From an uncultured bacterium (GTDB lineage: Bacteria; Actinomycetota; Actinomycetes; S36-B12), in the NCBI GenBank assembly GCA_903954205.1, contig CAJBMR010000020.1:1-5960 (forward strand): a DNA stretch of 5,960 nt. The letters are read 5' to 3'. Made by a program: the position numbers and the translations under genes. Below the pieces are notes generated by a model. That model saw nothing but the letters and a program-made list of their open reading frames with translations, did not search any database and had not been told where the DNA came from. This document shows positions 1 to 5,203 of the stretch, piece after piece; the stretch's first letter is position 1; every line of letters starts with the position of its first letter.

Positions 1-27
1 CTGCTCTGCCAGTTGAGCTAGCGGTGC
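1..27 (-). tRNA. tRNA gene, 5' part only (possibly tRNA-Lys)
   Basis: The complement of this edge reads as the first 27 nucleotides of a tRNA: acceptor strand GCACCGC, then T8 and A9, a D stem GCTC/GAGC closing the loop AACTGGCA, then A26 and G27. The G18-G19 pair of the D loop is present. The anticodon arm, T arm and 3' end lie to the left of the window, so the identity cannot be read. The acceptor and D-arm sequence resembles actinobacterial tRNA-Lys as I remember it, which is only a suggestion. The mature 5' end is placed at base 27. Confidence 0.88.
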
Positions 28-37
28 GCGAGGAGGG

Positions 38-43
38 ACGCTA
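38..43 (-). promoter_or_regulatory. Candidate -10 box of the tRNA gene (TAGCGT)
   Basis: The minus strand reads TAGCGT ten bases before the mature tRNA 5' end. With a start site seven bases after the hexamer, the precursor would carry a leader of about four nucleotides. The same hexamer stands before two protein genes here (1500-1505 and 3391-3396). I see no good -35 at the usual 16-18 base spacing. A TTGACC on the minus strand at 79-84 is too far away, about 35 bases. Confidence 0.5.
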
Positions 44-66
44 CCACCCGAGGAGTGCTCACCGCA

Positions 67-79
67 CCGGGGTCCCCGG
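67..79. repeat. Perfect inverted repeat CCGGGG-T-CCCCGG
   Basis: A 6+1+6 perfect palindrome lies in the gap between the leftward tRNA promoter and the rightward transporter promoter, about 32 bases upstream of the latter's -10 box. It could be a regulator site for the transporter. It is built only of G and C around one T, so in this genome it may be chance. Confidence 0.35.
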
Positions 80-111
80 GTCAAAGGGGCCTCCGCTCCG
101 GATGCTGTCAG

Positions 112-117
112 TAGGGT
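112..117 (+). promoter_or_regulatory. Candidate -10 box TAGGGT for a leaderless transporter mRNA
   Basis: TAGGGT is followed by exactly six bases (CCAGCG) and then GTG at 124. This matches the TANNNT-to-start spacing of leaderless genes described in actinobacteria, with the start codon as +1. The overlapping bases GTAGGG could instead act as a weak Shine-Dalgarno for GTG 124 or ATG 127, so the two readings compete. No convincing -35 is visible. Confidence 0.5.
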
Positions 118-123
118 CCAGCG

Positions 124-1035
124 GTGATGTCCGCATCGACGCGCGAGCGCCAGGGCCTGGCGATCGCCCTGCTCGGAGTCGTCGGCTTCTCCTTCTCCCT
201 GCCCTGGACGGTCTGGGCCCTGGAGAGCTTCACACCCGTCTTCACCGCCACCGGTCGCGCGGTGATTGCGGCGGCACTCGCGATCGTCGTCGTCGCCGTA
301 CGCCGGGTTCCGTGGCCGAAGCGCCACCAGGTCAAGCCTCTGCTCTACACGATGGCCGGGGCGATCTTCGGGTGGCCGATCCTCATCGCGCTCGCGCTCG
401 AGCGGACGACGGCAGCGCACGCGGCAGTCATCGCTGCGGTGATGCCGCTCGTCACCGCGGTCATCGCAGTGCTGCGCACGCATGAGCGAGTCGCGCGGCA
501 GTTTTGGATCGCGGCCGCGTGCGGCACGGCAGCGCTCGTCGTCTTCGCCTTGCTGCGCGGAGGCGGTGAGGGAGGGGACTTCGTCGCGGACCTGCTCATC
601 GCCGGAGCAGTTGTGGCCTCATCCTGGTGCTACGTCGAAGGGGCCACCTTGACGCGCCAGATGCCCGGCTGGCAGGTCATCTCGTGGGTGGTGATCTTCG
701 CCCTGCCGATCACCCTGCCCGTGTCCATCGTCATCGTCGCGACCGGCGGGGTCACCACGCCCGTGACGACCCACGCGTGGATCGGCATGCTCATGCTCGG
801 CGTTGTGTCGATCTATCTCGCGTTCTTCGCGTGGTACCGCGGGCTGGCGCAGGCTGGTGTCGCGCGCGGCGCGCAGACACAGCAGCTGCAGGCACCGCTG
901 ACCCTGGTGTGGTCTGCGCTGCTCCTCGGAGAGGTGATCACGATAGGCACCGTCGTGGCCGCGCTGGCTGTCGTCGCATGCGTGGCATGGGCTGTGCGTG
1001 TGCGCGCGCCGAGCCCGGCCGCACCAGAGGAGTAG
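124..1035 (+). CDS. EamA/DMT-superfamily membrane transporter (exporter-like)
   Basis: A 303-residue, very hydrophobic protein with about ten predicted membrane helices, roughly at residues 10-32, 36-58, 74-92, 98-118, 126-144, 156-174, 184-206, 217-238, 244-268 and 274-294. This is the two-fold repeated EamA layout of the drug/metabolite transporter superfamily. The second repeat ends with the recognisable block AWYRGLAQAGVARGAQ and then APLTLVWSALLLGE (residues 236-270), typical of the family. Such proteins sit in the cytoplasmic membrane and move small metabolites, often outwards; the substrate cannot be read from sequence. The length is normal for the family. The start is GTG 124 because it sits at the leaderless spacing from TAGGGT; ATG 127 is one codon inside and equally translatable. 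The gene stands alone, converging on the lipoprotein gene. Confidence 0.9.
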   Translation: MMSASTRERQGLAIALLGVVGFSFSLPWTVWALESFTPVFTATGRAVIAAALAIVVVAVRRVPWPKRHQVKPLLYTMAGAIFGWPILIALALERTTAAHAAVIAAVMPLVTAVIAVLRTHERVARQFWIAAACGTAALVVFALLRGGGEGGDFVADLLIAGAVVASSWCYVEGATLTRQMPGWQVISWVVIFALPITLPVSIVIVATGGVTTPVTTHAWIGMLMLGVVSIYLAFFAWYRGLAQAGVARGAQTQQLQAPLTLVWSALLLGEVITIGTVVAALAVVACVAWAVRVRAPSPAAPEE

Positions 1036-1046
1036 CGGCTACTCCT
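1028..1046. terminator. Hairpin A at the transporter stop codon
   Basis: An 8-bp perfect stem, AGGAGTAG / CTACTCCT with a CGG loop, contains the TAG stop of the transporter (1033-1035). It lies between two convergent genes, the usual place for a bidirectional terminator. No strong T run follows on either strand (only GACTTTG after it on the plus strand), so it would be a U-poor terminator of the kind common in high-GC actinomycetes, or an mRNA 3'-end stabiliser. Confidence 0.5.
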
Positions 1047-1056
1047 GACTTTGCCT

Positions 1057-1080
1057 GGAGTAGTCGCCTACTCCTACTCC
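1057..1080. terminator. Hairpin B at the lipoprotein stop codon, with an extra arm
   Basis: GGAGTAG (1057-1063) pairs with CTACTCC (1068-1074) around the loop TCGC. A second CTACTCC copy at 1074-1080, sharing one base with the first, contains the complement of the lipoprotein stop codon. The arms are identical to those of hairpin A, so the five heptamer arms across 1029-1080 can pair in more than one way. It is the first hairpin met by leftward transcription of the lipoprotein gene and the second met by rightward transcription of the transporter. Confidence 0.5.
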
Positions 1081-1475
1081 ACGCCGCAGGCGTCGACGTA
1101 CATGTCTGAAGGCAGACCCGACTCGGCCTGTGGCGTCGCGCAGATCTGCTCGATCGTCGTGGCCACCCAGAACTGGCCCTCGGCACGTAGGAACACGACG
1201 GTGGGGAAGGTCGAGCCAGATGCCTCGAACTCCGCATTGGCCATCGCCCAGCCGCCATCGCAGGTGAAGTCCTCGAGGGCGACGAAAGTGGATCCGGGGT
1301 AGTTGGCCTCGAAGTCTGCCTGCACAGCGGCGCGGATCGTGGGCTCGTCGCAGACCGCCTGCCCTCCGACTGACGTCGGCTCGGCAGTGGGTCCGGATCC
1401 CCCGTCGCTCCCGCACGCAGCGAGCACAAGTGCTGCCGCTCCCGCGGCAAGCGCGAGTGCGAGGGGATGCCTCAT
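1074..1475 (-). CDS. Small secreted lipoprotein, unrecognised family
   Basis: A 133-residue protein with a clear lipoprotein signal: Arg2, a hydrophobic stretch at residues 4-19 and a lipobox LAAC (18-21), so Cys21 should be lipid-modified and the protein anchored on the outer face of the membrane. A flexible Gly/Ser/Pro/Thr linker (22-38) follows. The mature domain (about 40-133) has four more cysteines, Cys42, Cys72, Cys112 and Cys130, which could form two disulfides. A phrase resembling secreted alpha/beta domains is seen around TFPTVVFL and QFWVATTIEQIC (89-112). I do not recognise the family and assign no function. The start is ATG because it gives a well-formed signal peptide and stands six bases after TAGGCT. 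It is convergent with the transporter and divergent from the FMN reductase gene. Confidence 0.82.
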   Translation of the reverse strand: MRHPLALALAAGAAALVLAACGSDGGSGPTAEPTSVGGQAVCDEPTIRAAVQADFEANYPGSTFVALEDFTCDGGWAMANAEFEASGSTFPTVVFLRAEGQFWVATTIEQICATPQAESGLPSDMYVDACGVE

Positions 1476-1481
1476 GGAGCG

Positions 1482-1487
1482 AGCCTA
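1482..1487 (-). promoter_or_regulatory. Candidate -10 box TAGGCT for a leaderless lipoprotein mRNA
   Basis: On the minus strand TAGGCT is followed by CGCTCC and then the ATG at 1475, again a six-base gap. No Shine-Dalgarno is visible before this ATG, which favours a leaderless message. No clear -35 is seen; at a 17-base spacing the minus strand reads GGGTGA. Confidence 0.55.
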
Positions 1488-1499
1488 GGTCGGCTTCGG

Positions 1500-1505
1500 T
1501 AGCGT
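1500..1505 (+). promoter_or_regulatory. Candidate -10 box TAGCGT for the FMN reductase operon
   Basis: TAGCGT is followed by CACCCC and then GTG 1512, the same six-base gap as at the other unit-first genes. It lies only 12 bases from the divergent TAGGCT box, so the two RNA polymerase footprints must overlap. No clear -35 is present; at a 17-base spacing the sequence is GAGCGA. Confidence 0.5.
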
Positions 1506-1511
1506 CACCCC

Positions 1512-2147
1512 GTGCGCGAGGCCACCCCAGGGAATTCCCAGGATGAGAGTGACCGGAGCGCGCCCGTGATCCTCGCGATAGGCGGCAGCACGCGTGCGCA
1601 GTCCACCTCGGAGTCCGCTCTTCGCATCGCTGCGGAGGGTGCGCGTGAGGCCGGGGCCGAGGTGCAGATCCTCTCCGGCCCGGACCTCATGTTGCCGATC
1701 TACGACCCGGACGCGACCGACCGCGTCCCGGCGGCCACCCGACTGCTCGATCTCGCTCGCAGCGCGGATGGGCTCATCATCGTGAGCCCCGGCTATCACG
1801 GCGGATTGAGCGGGCTGGTCAAGAACGCACTCGACTACTTCGAGGACCTCCGGGAGGAGCCCCAGGGCCCGTATCTGCATGGCCGCGCAGTGGGGTGCAT
1901 CGCGGTAGCCCACGGGTGGCAGGCGGCCGTGGGCACGCTCCACCAACTCCGCCAGGTCGTCCACGCCCTGCGCGGCTGGCCCACTCCCTTCGGTGCGGTG
2001 GTCAACTCCTCCGAGATGCGTCTCGACGACCCGTCCGCGGTTCCGACTGCCGTCGAGCAACTCCACCTGGTCGGACGTCAGGTTGTCGAGTTCGCGCACA
2101 TGCGCCGCGCGTATGGCGCTGCGCACCGACCTGGATTGTCATGGTGA
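1512..2147 (+). CDS. NAD(P)H-dependent FMN reductase family flavoprotein
   Basis: A 211-residue flavodoxin-like protein of the NADPH-dependent FMN reductase family, which uses NAD(P)H to reduce bound or free FMN, or quinones and azo compounds in related members. Visible hallmarks are strand-loop VILAIGGSTRAQS (19-31), the FMN phosphate-binding loop, and SPGYHGGLSGLVKNALDYF (92-110), the family's SP-Y-G-SG--KN-LD signature. Without the first 18 residues the length, 193, is typical. Start choice: GTG 1512 sits at the leaderless spacing from TAGCGT and adds a polar 18-residue leader; GTG 1566 begins just before the first beta strand and has GGAG at 1555-1558 seven bases upstream. Both are credible. 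The stop overlaps the start of the next gene, implying translational coupling to the FMN-dependent hydroxy-acid enzyme. Catalytic substrate is unknown. Confidence 0.88.
   Translation: MREATPGNSQDESDRSAPVILAIGGSTRAQSTSESALRIAAEGAREAGAEVQILSGPDLMLPIYDPDATDRVPAATRLLDLARSADGLIIVSPGYHGGLSGLVKNALDYFEDLREEPQGPYLHGRAVGCIAVAHGWQAAVGTLHQLRQVVHALRGWPTPFGAVVNSSEMRLDDPSAVPTAVEQLHLVGRQVVEFAHMRRAYGAAHRPGLSW
1527..1542. promoter_or_regulatory. Palindrome CCaGGGAATTCCCaGG, possible operator
   Basis: A 10-bp perfect palindrome GGGAATTCCC (1530-1539) extends to a 16-bp site with one symmetric mismatch pair. It lies 15-30 bases downstream of the proposed start site at 1512 and 24 bases upstream of the alternative start GTG 1566. 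An AT-containing palindrome in such GC-rich DNA, next to a divergent promoter pair, is a reasonable repressor site. No regulator gene is in the window to pair with it. Confidence 0.4.
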
Positions 2148-3358
2148 GCCGGCGTCTGCCGCGGTGGAGCGAGATACAGCCGCTCATCGGCGACCTCCGC
2201 CCGCGCCTTGACCGCACGCAGGTGCTCCTGGACCGTTGCGCCAGCGTGGCGGATGTGCGGGCACTTGCGCGCCGTCGTGTGCCCCGGGCCGTCTTCGACT
2301 ACACCGATGGCGCAGCGGGGCAGGACGAGGCCAGCCTTCGACGCGCCCGGCATGCCTTCGCGCGCGTGGAGTTCCAGCCGCGGGTGCTCAGGGACGTACG
2401 CAACGTCGACACCTCGACCACGATCCTGGGCGAGCGCGCGGCGCTGCCTCTCGTCTTCGCGCCGACGGGATTCACGCGGATGATGCACTCGGCGGGGGAG
2501 CCCGCTGTCGCCCGCGTGGCCCAGCGCCTCGGCATCCCCTACGGCCTCTCGACCCTGGGTACGACGTCCATCGAGGACCTGGCGGCAGCGGTGCCGGGTG
2601 TGCGCAGGTGGTTCCAGCTCTATCTCATGACCGATCGGGGCTATGGCGTCGAGCTCGTCGAGCGAGCCCGCGATGCGGGCTACGACACGATCATCCTCAC
2701 GGTCGACACTCCCGTCGCGGGTCGGCGTCATCGTGACGTGCGCAACGGCCTCACGATTCCGCCGCAGCTCACCCCGCGGACCCTCGCGGACATGGCGATG
2801 CATCCGAGTTGGTGGATGAACCTGCTCACATCCGAGCCGCTGTCCTTCGCCACCCTGACCAGCACGGGGGGCACGGTCGCGGATCTCATCACGCGGGTCT
2901 TCGACCCGGCCGTCACGATCGACGATCTCGATTGGCTGCGCTCGGTGTGGCCCGGGCGTTTGGTCGTCAAGGGCATCCAGACGGTCGACGATGCGGTGCT
3001 GGTGGCTGAGCACGGCGCTGATGGCGTCATCCTCTCCACCCACGGGGGACGCCAGCTCGAGCGCGCCCCCGTCCCCTTCGAGATTTTGCCCAGGGTGCGG
3101 GAAGCCCTGCAGGACCGCGTCGAAGTGCTCATCGACGGTGGGGTGCTCTCCGGTGCTGATGTGGTCGCGGCCCTCTGCGAGGGGGCGACGGCGGTCGCCG
3201 TGGGTCGGGCCTATCTCTACGGCCTCATGGCCGGCGGCGAGGCGGGCGTCCAGCGCGTGGGTGACCTCCTCTCCCAGGAAATCACCACCATGATGCAACT
3301 CCTGGGCAGGACGTCGGTCGCAGACCTGGGTGCCGACTGTCTGCGCCTACGAGACTGA
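2141..3358 (+). CDS. LldD-type FMN-dependent alpha-hydroxy-acid dehydrogenase/oxidase
   Basis: A 405-residue TIM-barrel flavoenzyme of the lactate/mandelate dehydrogenase and glycolate oxidase family, which oxidises L-2-hydroxy acids to 2-keto acids. Using spinach glycolate oxidase as guide, the active residues are all present with matching spacing: Tyr54 (FDYTDG), Gln159 and Tyr161 (WFQLY), Thr187 and Asp189 (TVDTP), Arg196, Lys277 (VVKGI), His301 and Arg304 (HGGRQ). The long segment about 205-262, including MHPSWWMNLLT and FDPAVTIDDLDW, resembles the LldD/mandelate dehydrogenase membrane-loop region, so membrane association and a quinone or respiratory acceptor are possible. Two oddities: the usual SNHGGRQLD is STHGGRQLE, and the DGG-R motif that holds the FMN phosphate reads DGGVLSG (332-338), lacking the arginine. 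ATG 2141 is chosen; GTG 2144 is one codon later. Both overlap the upstream stop. The substrate is not determined; mandelate-like or aliphatic 2-hydroxy acids are both possible. Confidence 0.88.
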   Translation: MVSRRLPRWSEIQPLIGDLRPRLDRTQVLLDRCASVADVRALARRRVPRAVFDYTDGAAGQDEASLRRARHAFARVEFQPRVLRDVRNVDTSTTILGERAALPLVFAPTGFTRMMHSAGEPAVARVAQRLGIPYGLSTLGTTSIEDLAAAVPGVRRWFQLYLMTDRGYGVELVERARDAGYDTIILTVDTPVAGRRHRDVRNGLTIPPQLTPRTLADMAMHPSWWMNLLTSEPLSFATLTSTGGTVADLITRVFDPAVTIDDLDWLRSVWPGRLVVKGIQTVDDAVLVAEHGADGVILSTHGGRQLERAPVPFEILPRVREALQDRVEVLIDGGVLSGADVVAALCEGATAVAVGRAYLYGLMAGGEAGVQRVGDLLSQEITTMMQLLGRTSVADLGADCLRLRD

Positions 3359-3372
3359 TCAAGTCGGATGCG

Positions 3373-3402
3373 GCCGGGCGCGCGCGGCGCTAGCGTCCCG
3401 GC
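3373..3402. repeat. Inverted repeat GCCGGG-N18-CCCGGC bracketing the amidase -10 box
   Basis: Six-base arms at 3373-3378 and 3397-3402 flank 18 bases that contain the TAGCGT box, and the right arm ends immediately before ATG 3403. It may be an operator-like pair, or a weak hairpin ending the upstream transcript. GC-only arms make coincidence likely. Confidence 0.25.
3391..3396 (+). promoter_or_regulatory. Candidate -10 box TAGCGT for a leaderless amidase mRNA
   Basis: TAGCGT is followed by CCCGGC and then ATG 3403, with no Shine-Dalgarno in the 44-base gap after the hydroxy-acid enzyme gene. This argues for a separate start of transcription at the amidase gene, so amidase, SDR and ligase may form their own operon. 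No good -35 is visible. Confidence 0.5.
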
Positions 3403-4407
3403 ATGGTCCAGATCCTGGAGTTCCGCCCCGAGCCCTCCCAGTACGCCTACACCTTCGGCGGGGTGGCACCCGTGGCTCGGGTCGCACCAGGCACCGTCCT
3501 CAAGCTGTGGTCTGAGGATGCCTTCAACTTCGCGCTCCAGTCGGTCGACGACCTGTCGAGCGTCAAGGTCGACCTGCGTTACGTCAACCCGCAGACCGGT
3601 CCCTTCTACGTCGAGGGCGCGGAGCCGGGCGACACACTGATCATCCACATCGTCGACCTCACGCCGGCGCGCGACTGGGGAGTATCGGCGGCGATCCCCT
3701 TTTTCGGCGGACTCACGTCGACGGGCGTGACCGCGATGCTGCACGACGCGCTTCCGGATACCACGTGGATCTACCACCTGGATCGTGCGCGCAACACCGT
3801 GACCTTCGACGCTCGTTTCTCCGACCTTGCGATCGATCTGCCCGTTGAGCCGATGCTGGGCACAGTCGGGGTCGCACCGCCAGCGGGCGAGGTGCGCACC
3901 TCGCTCGTGCCTGAGCGATTTGGCGGCAACATGGACTCGCCCGAGGTCCGCGCCGGGACCACGGTCTATCTGGGGGTCAACGTCGAAGGTGCGCTCTTCT
4001 CGCTCGGGGACGGCCACTACCGCCAGGGTGAGGGCGAATCCTGCGGCACCGCGGTCGAGGGAGCCATGAACTCGACGATCATCGTGGACCTCATCAAGGG
4101 CGGGGCGCCGGCGTGGCCACGACTGGAGAGCGACAGCCACTGGATGGCGGTCGGCTCGGCTCGGCCCCTCGAGGACTCCTGGCGCATCGGCAACGTCGAG
4201 ATGGTGCGCTGGCTCGAGGAGCTCTACGGCCTCCACACCATGGACGCCTACCAATTGCTGTCCCAGGTGTCGTTGGCTCCCATCGCCAATGTCGTCGATG
4301 CCAACTACAGCGCGGTCGTCAAGGCACCCAAGGCGATCCTCCCCGCTGCCTCGGCGTACGGCGGCATCCATGCAGACCTGCGAGCGCGCGCTCGCCAATT
4401 CACCTAG
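3403..4407 (+). CDS. Acetamidase/formamidase (FmdA/AmdA) family protein
   Basis: A 334-residue cytoplasmic hydrolase of the FmdA/AmdA family, whose characterised members hydrolyse formamide, acetamide or similar short amides to the acid and ammonia. Family blocks visible in order: NPQTGPFYVEGAEPGDTL (62-79), the loop that opens the beta-sandwich domain; ERFGGNMDSPEVRAGTTVYL (171-190); and LGDGHYRQGEGESCGTAVE (201-219), containing the conserved Asp203, His205, Glu212, Cys214 and Glu219. The customary QGDGE reads QGEGE here, a mild change. The length is normal to slightly long. The start is ATG 3403, six bases after TAGCGT and without a ribosome site; no closer in-frame start is needed because FRPEPSQYAYTF begins the usual N-terminus. 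It is followed 31 bases later by an SDR gene with its own strong ribosome site. The true amide substrate is unknown and may be larger than formamide, given the neighbours. Confidence 0.87.
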   Translation: MVQILEFRPEPSQYAYTFGGVAPVARVAPGTVLKLWSEDAFNFALQSVDDLSSVKVDLRYVNPQTGPFYVEGAEPGDTLIIHIVDLTPARDWGVSAAIPFFGGLTSTGVTAMLHDALPDTTWIYHLDRARNTVTFDARFSDLAIDLPVEPMLGTVGVAPPAGEVRTSLVPERFGGNMDSPEVRAGTTVYLGVNVEGALFSLGDGHYRQGEGESCGTAVEGAMNSTIIVDLIKGGAPAWPRLESDSHWMAVGSARPLEDSWRIGNVEMVRWLEELYGLHTMDAYQLLSQVSLAPIANVVDANYSAVVKAPKAILPAASAYGGIHADLRARARQFT

Positions 4408-4426
4408 TCAGCCAGCTCACCCAGTC

Positions 4427-4433
4427 AAAGGAG
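4427..4433 (+). promoter_or_regulatory. Strong ribosome binding site AAAGGAG for the SDR gene
   Basis: AAAGGAG ends five bases before ATG 4439 and fixes that start. The frame stays open upstream to 4289, but that extension lies inside the amidase gene and lacks SDR-like sequence. This is the clearest Shine-Dalgarno in the window, in contrast to the four unit-first genes. Confidence 0.8.
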
Positions 4434-4438
4434 ACACG

Positions 4439-5200
4439 ATGGATCTGAAGGGCCAGGGGCTCAACGCTCTCGTCACCGGGGGCACGCGCGGCATCGGCCG
4501 GGCAGTCGTCTCGGCGTTCCTTGATGAGGGAGTCAATGTCGCCTTCTGCGCCCGCTCTGCCGACGCGGTCGCGGAGACCACGCAGGCCCTCGGCGGGTCC
4601 GGTGCGCGAGCCCATGGATCCGTCGTGGACGTCGGGGATGCGCAGGCCATCAACAACTGGGTGACGACCTCAGCCGCGGAGCTCGGTGGCATCGACATCA
4701 TCGTGAGCAACGTGAGTGCACTGGCGATCCCGGACACCGAGGAGAGCTGGGAGGCGTCGATCAACGTCGATCTCCTCGGCACGGTGAGGCTCGTGAAGGC
4801 GGCCATGCCCTATCTCGAGAAGAGCCCGCACGGCTCCATCGTGACCATCTCCAGCGTGAGCGGCCGCGAGGTTGATTTTGCCGCCGGCCCCTACGGCACC
4901 ATCAAGACTGCGCTCGTCGCCTACACCCAGGGGCTTGCCAACCAGCTCGCCGACAAGGGCATCCGCGCAAACACCGTGTCGCCTGGCAACACCTACTTCG
5001 AGGGTGGTGTCTGGGAATCCATCAAGCACGGCAACCCCGATCTCTTCGCCACCGCGCTCGGACTCAATCCCACCGGGCGCATGGGCACCCCCGAGGAGAT
5101 GGCCGCGTCCGTGGTCTTTCTCGCCTGCCCCATCTCCAGCTTCACGACCGGCACCAACCTCGTCGTAGACGGGGCACTCACCCGAGGCATCCACCTCTAG
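4439..5200 (+). CDS. Short-chain dehydrogenase/reductase (classical SDR)
   Basis: A 253-residue classical SDR, the standard length, with a single Rossmann-fold domain. Cofactor site TGGTRGIG (13-20); Arg17 and Arg39-Ser40 at the end of strand 2, with no acidic residue there, favour NADP(H). Asp64-Val65 contacts the adenine. The usual NNAG is SNVSA (90-94), retaining Asn91. The catalytic set is Asn109, Ser139 (in TISSVSG), Tyr152 and Lys156 (YGTIK), all correctly spaced. SPGNTYF (181-187) follows strand 6, and LVVDGALTRG (241-250) is the normal C-terminal signature. It would interconvert an alcohol and a carbonyl; substrate is unknown. The gene lies 31 bases after the amidase and 13 bases before the acyl-CoA ligase gene, consistent with one operon, and could act on the same carbon skeleton as the ligase product. 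Confidence 0.9.
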   Translation: MDLKGQGLNALVTGGTRGIGRAVVSAFLDEGVNVAFCARSADAVAETTQALGGSGARAHGSVVDVGDAQAINNWVTTSAAELGGIDIIVSNVSALAIPDTEESWEASINVDLLGTVRLVKAAMPYLEKSPHGSIVTISSVSGREVDFAAGPYGTIKTALVAYTQGLANQLADKGIRANTVSPGNTYFEGGVWESIKHGNPDLFATALGLNPTGRMGTPEEMAASVVFLACPISSFTTGTNLVVDGALTRGIHL

Positions 5201-5203
5201 CAC

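Noticed and set aside
79..84. TTGACC on the minus strand as a -35 box for the tRNA
   Set aside because: It is about 35 bases from the TAGCGT box, twice the workable spacing, and no other -10 sits at 16-18 bases.
1..123. tRNA 3'-end attachment site for an integrated element
   Set aside because: Only the 5' end of the tRNA is present, elements usually integrate at the 3' end, and no integrase gene or direct repeat of the tRNA is seen in the window.
24..485. 153-codon plus-strand open frame overlapping the tRNA end and the transporter
   Set aside because: It begins within the tRNA region, is arginine-rich without domains, and overlaps the transporter in another frame.
1895..2140. Upstream extension of the hydroxy-acid enzyme frame
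   Set aside because: The 82 extra codons lie inside the FMN reductase gene and are arginine/proline-rich. The family-like sequence starts after ATG 2141.
2078..3298. Long open frame of 406 codons on the minus strand opposite the hydroxy-acid enzyme gene
   Set aside because: Its sequence is rich in Arg, His, Asp and Gly with no recognisable domain, and it mirrors a well-supported plus-strand gene. This is the usual antisense shadow in GC-rich codon-biased DNA.
3217..4398. 393-codon open frame on the minus strand opposite the amidase gene
   Set aside because: It covers a confidently identified plus-strand amidase, has low-complexity charged composition and shows no motif; it is an antisense shadow.
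4289..4438. Upstream extension of the SDR frame
   Set aside because: It overlaps the amidase 3' end, while AAAGGAG five bases before ATG 4439 and the SDR N-terminus MDLKGQGLNALVTGG set the real start.
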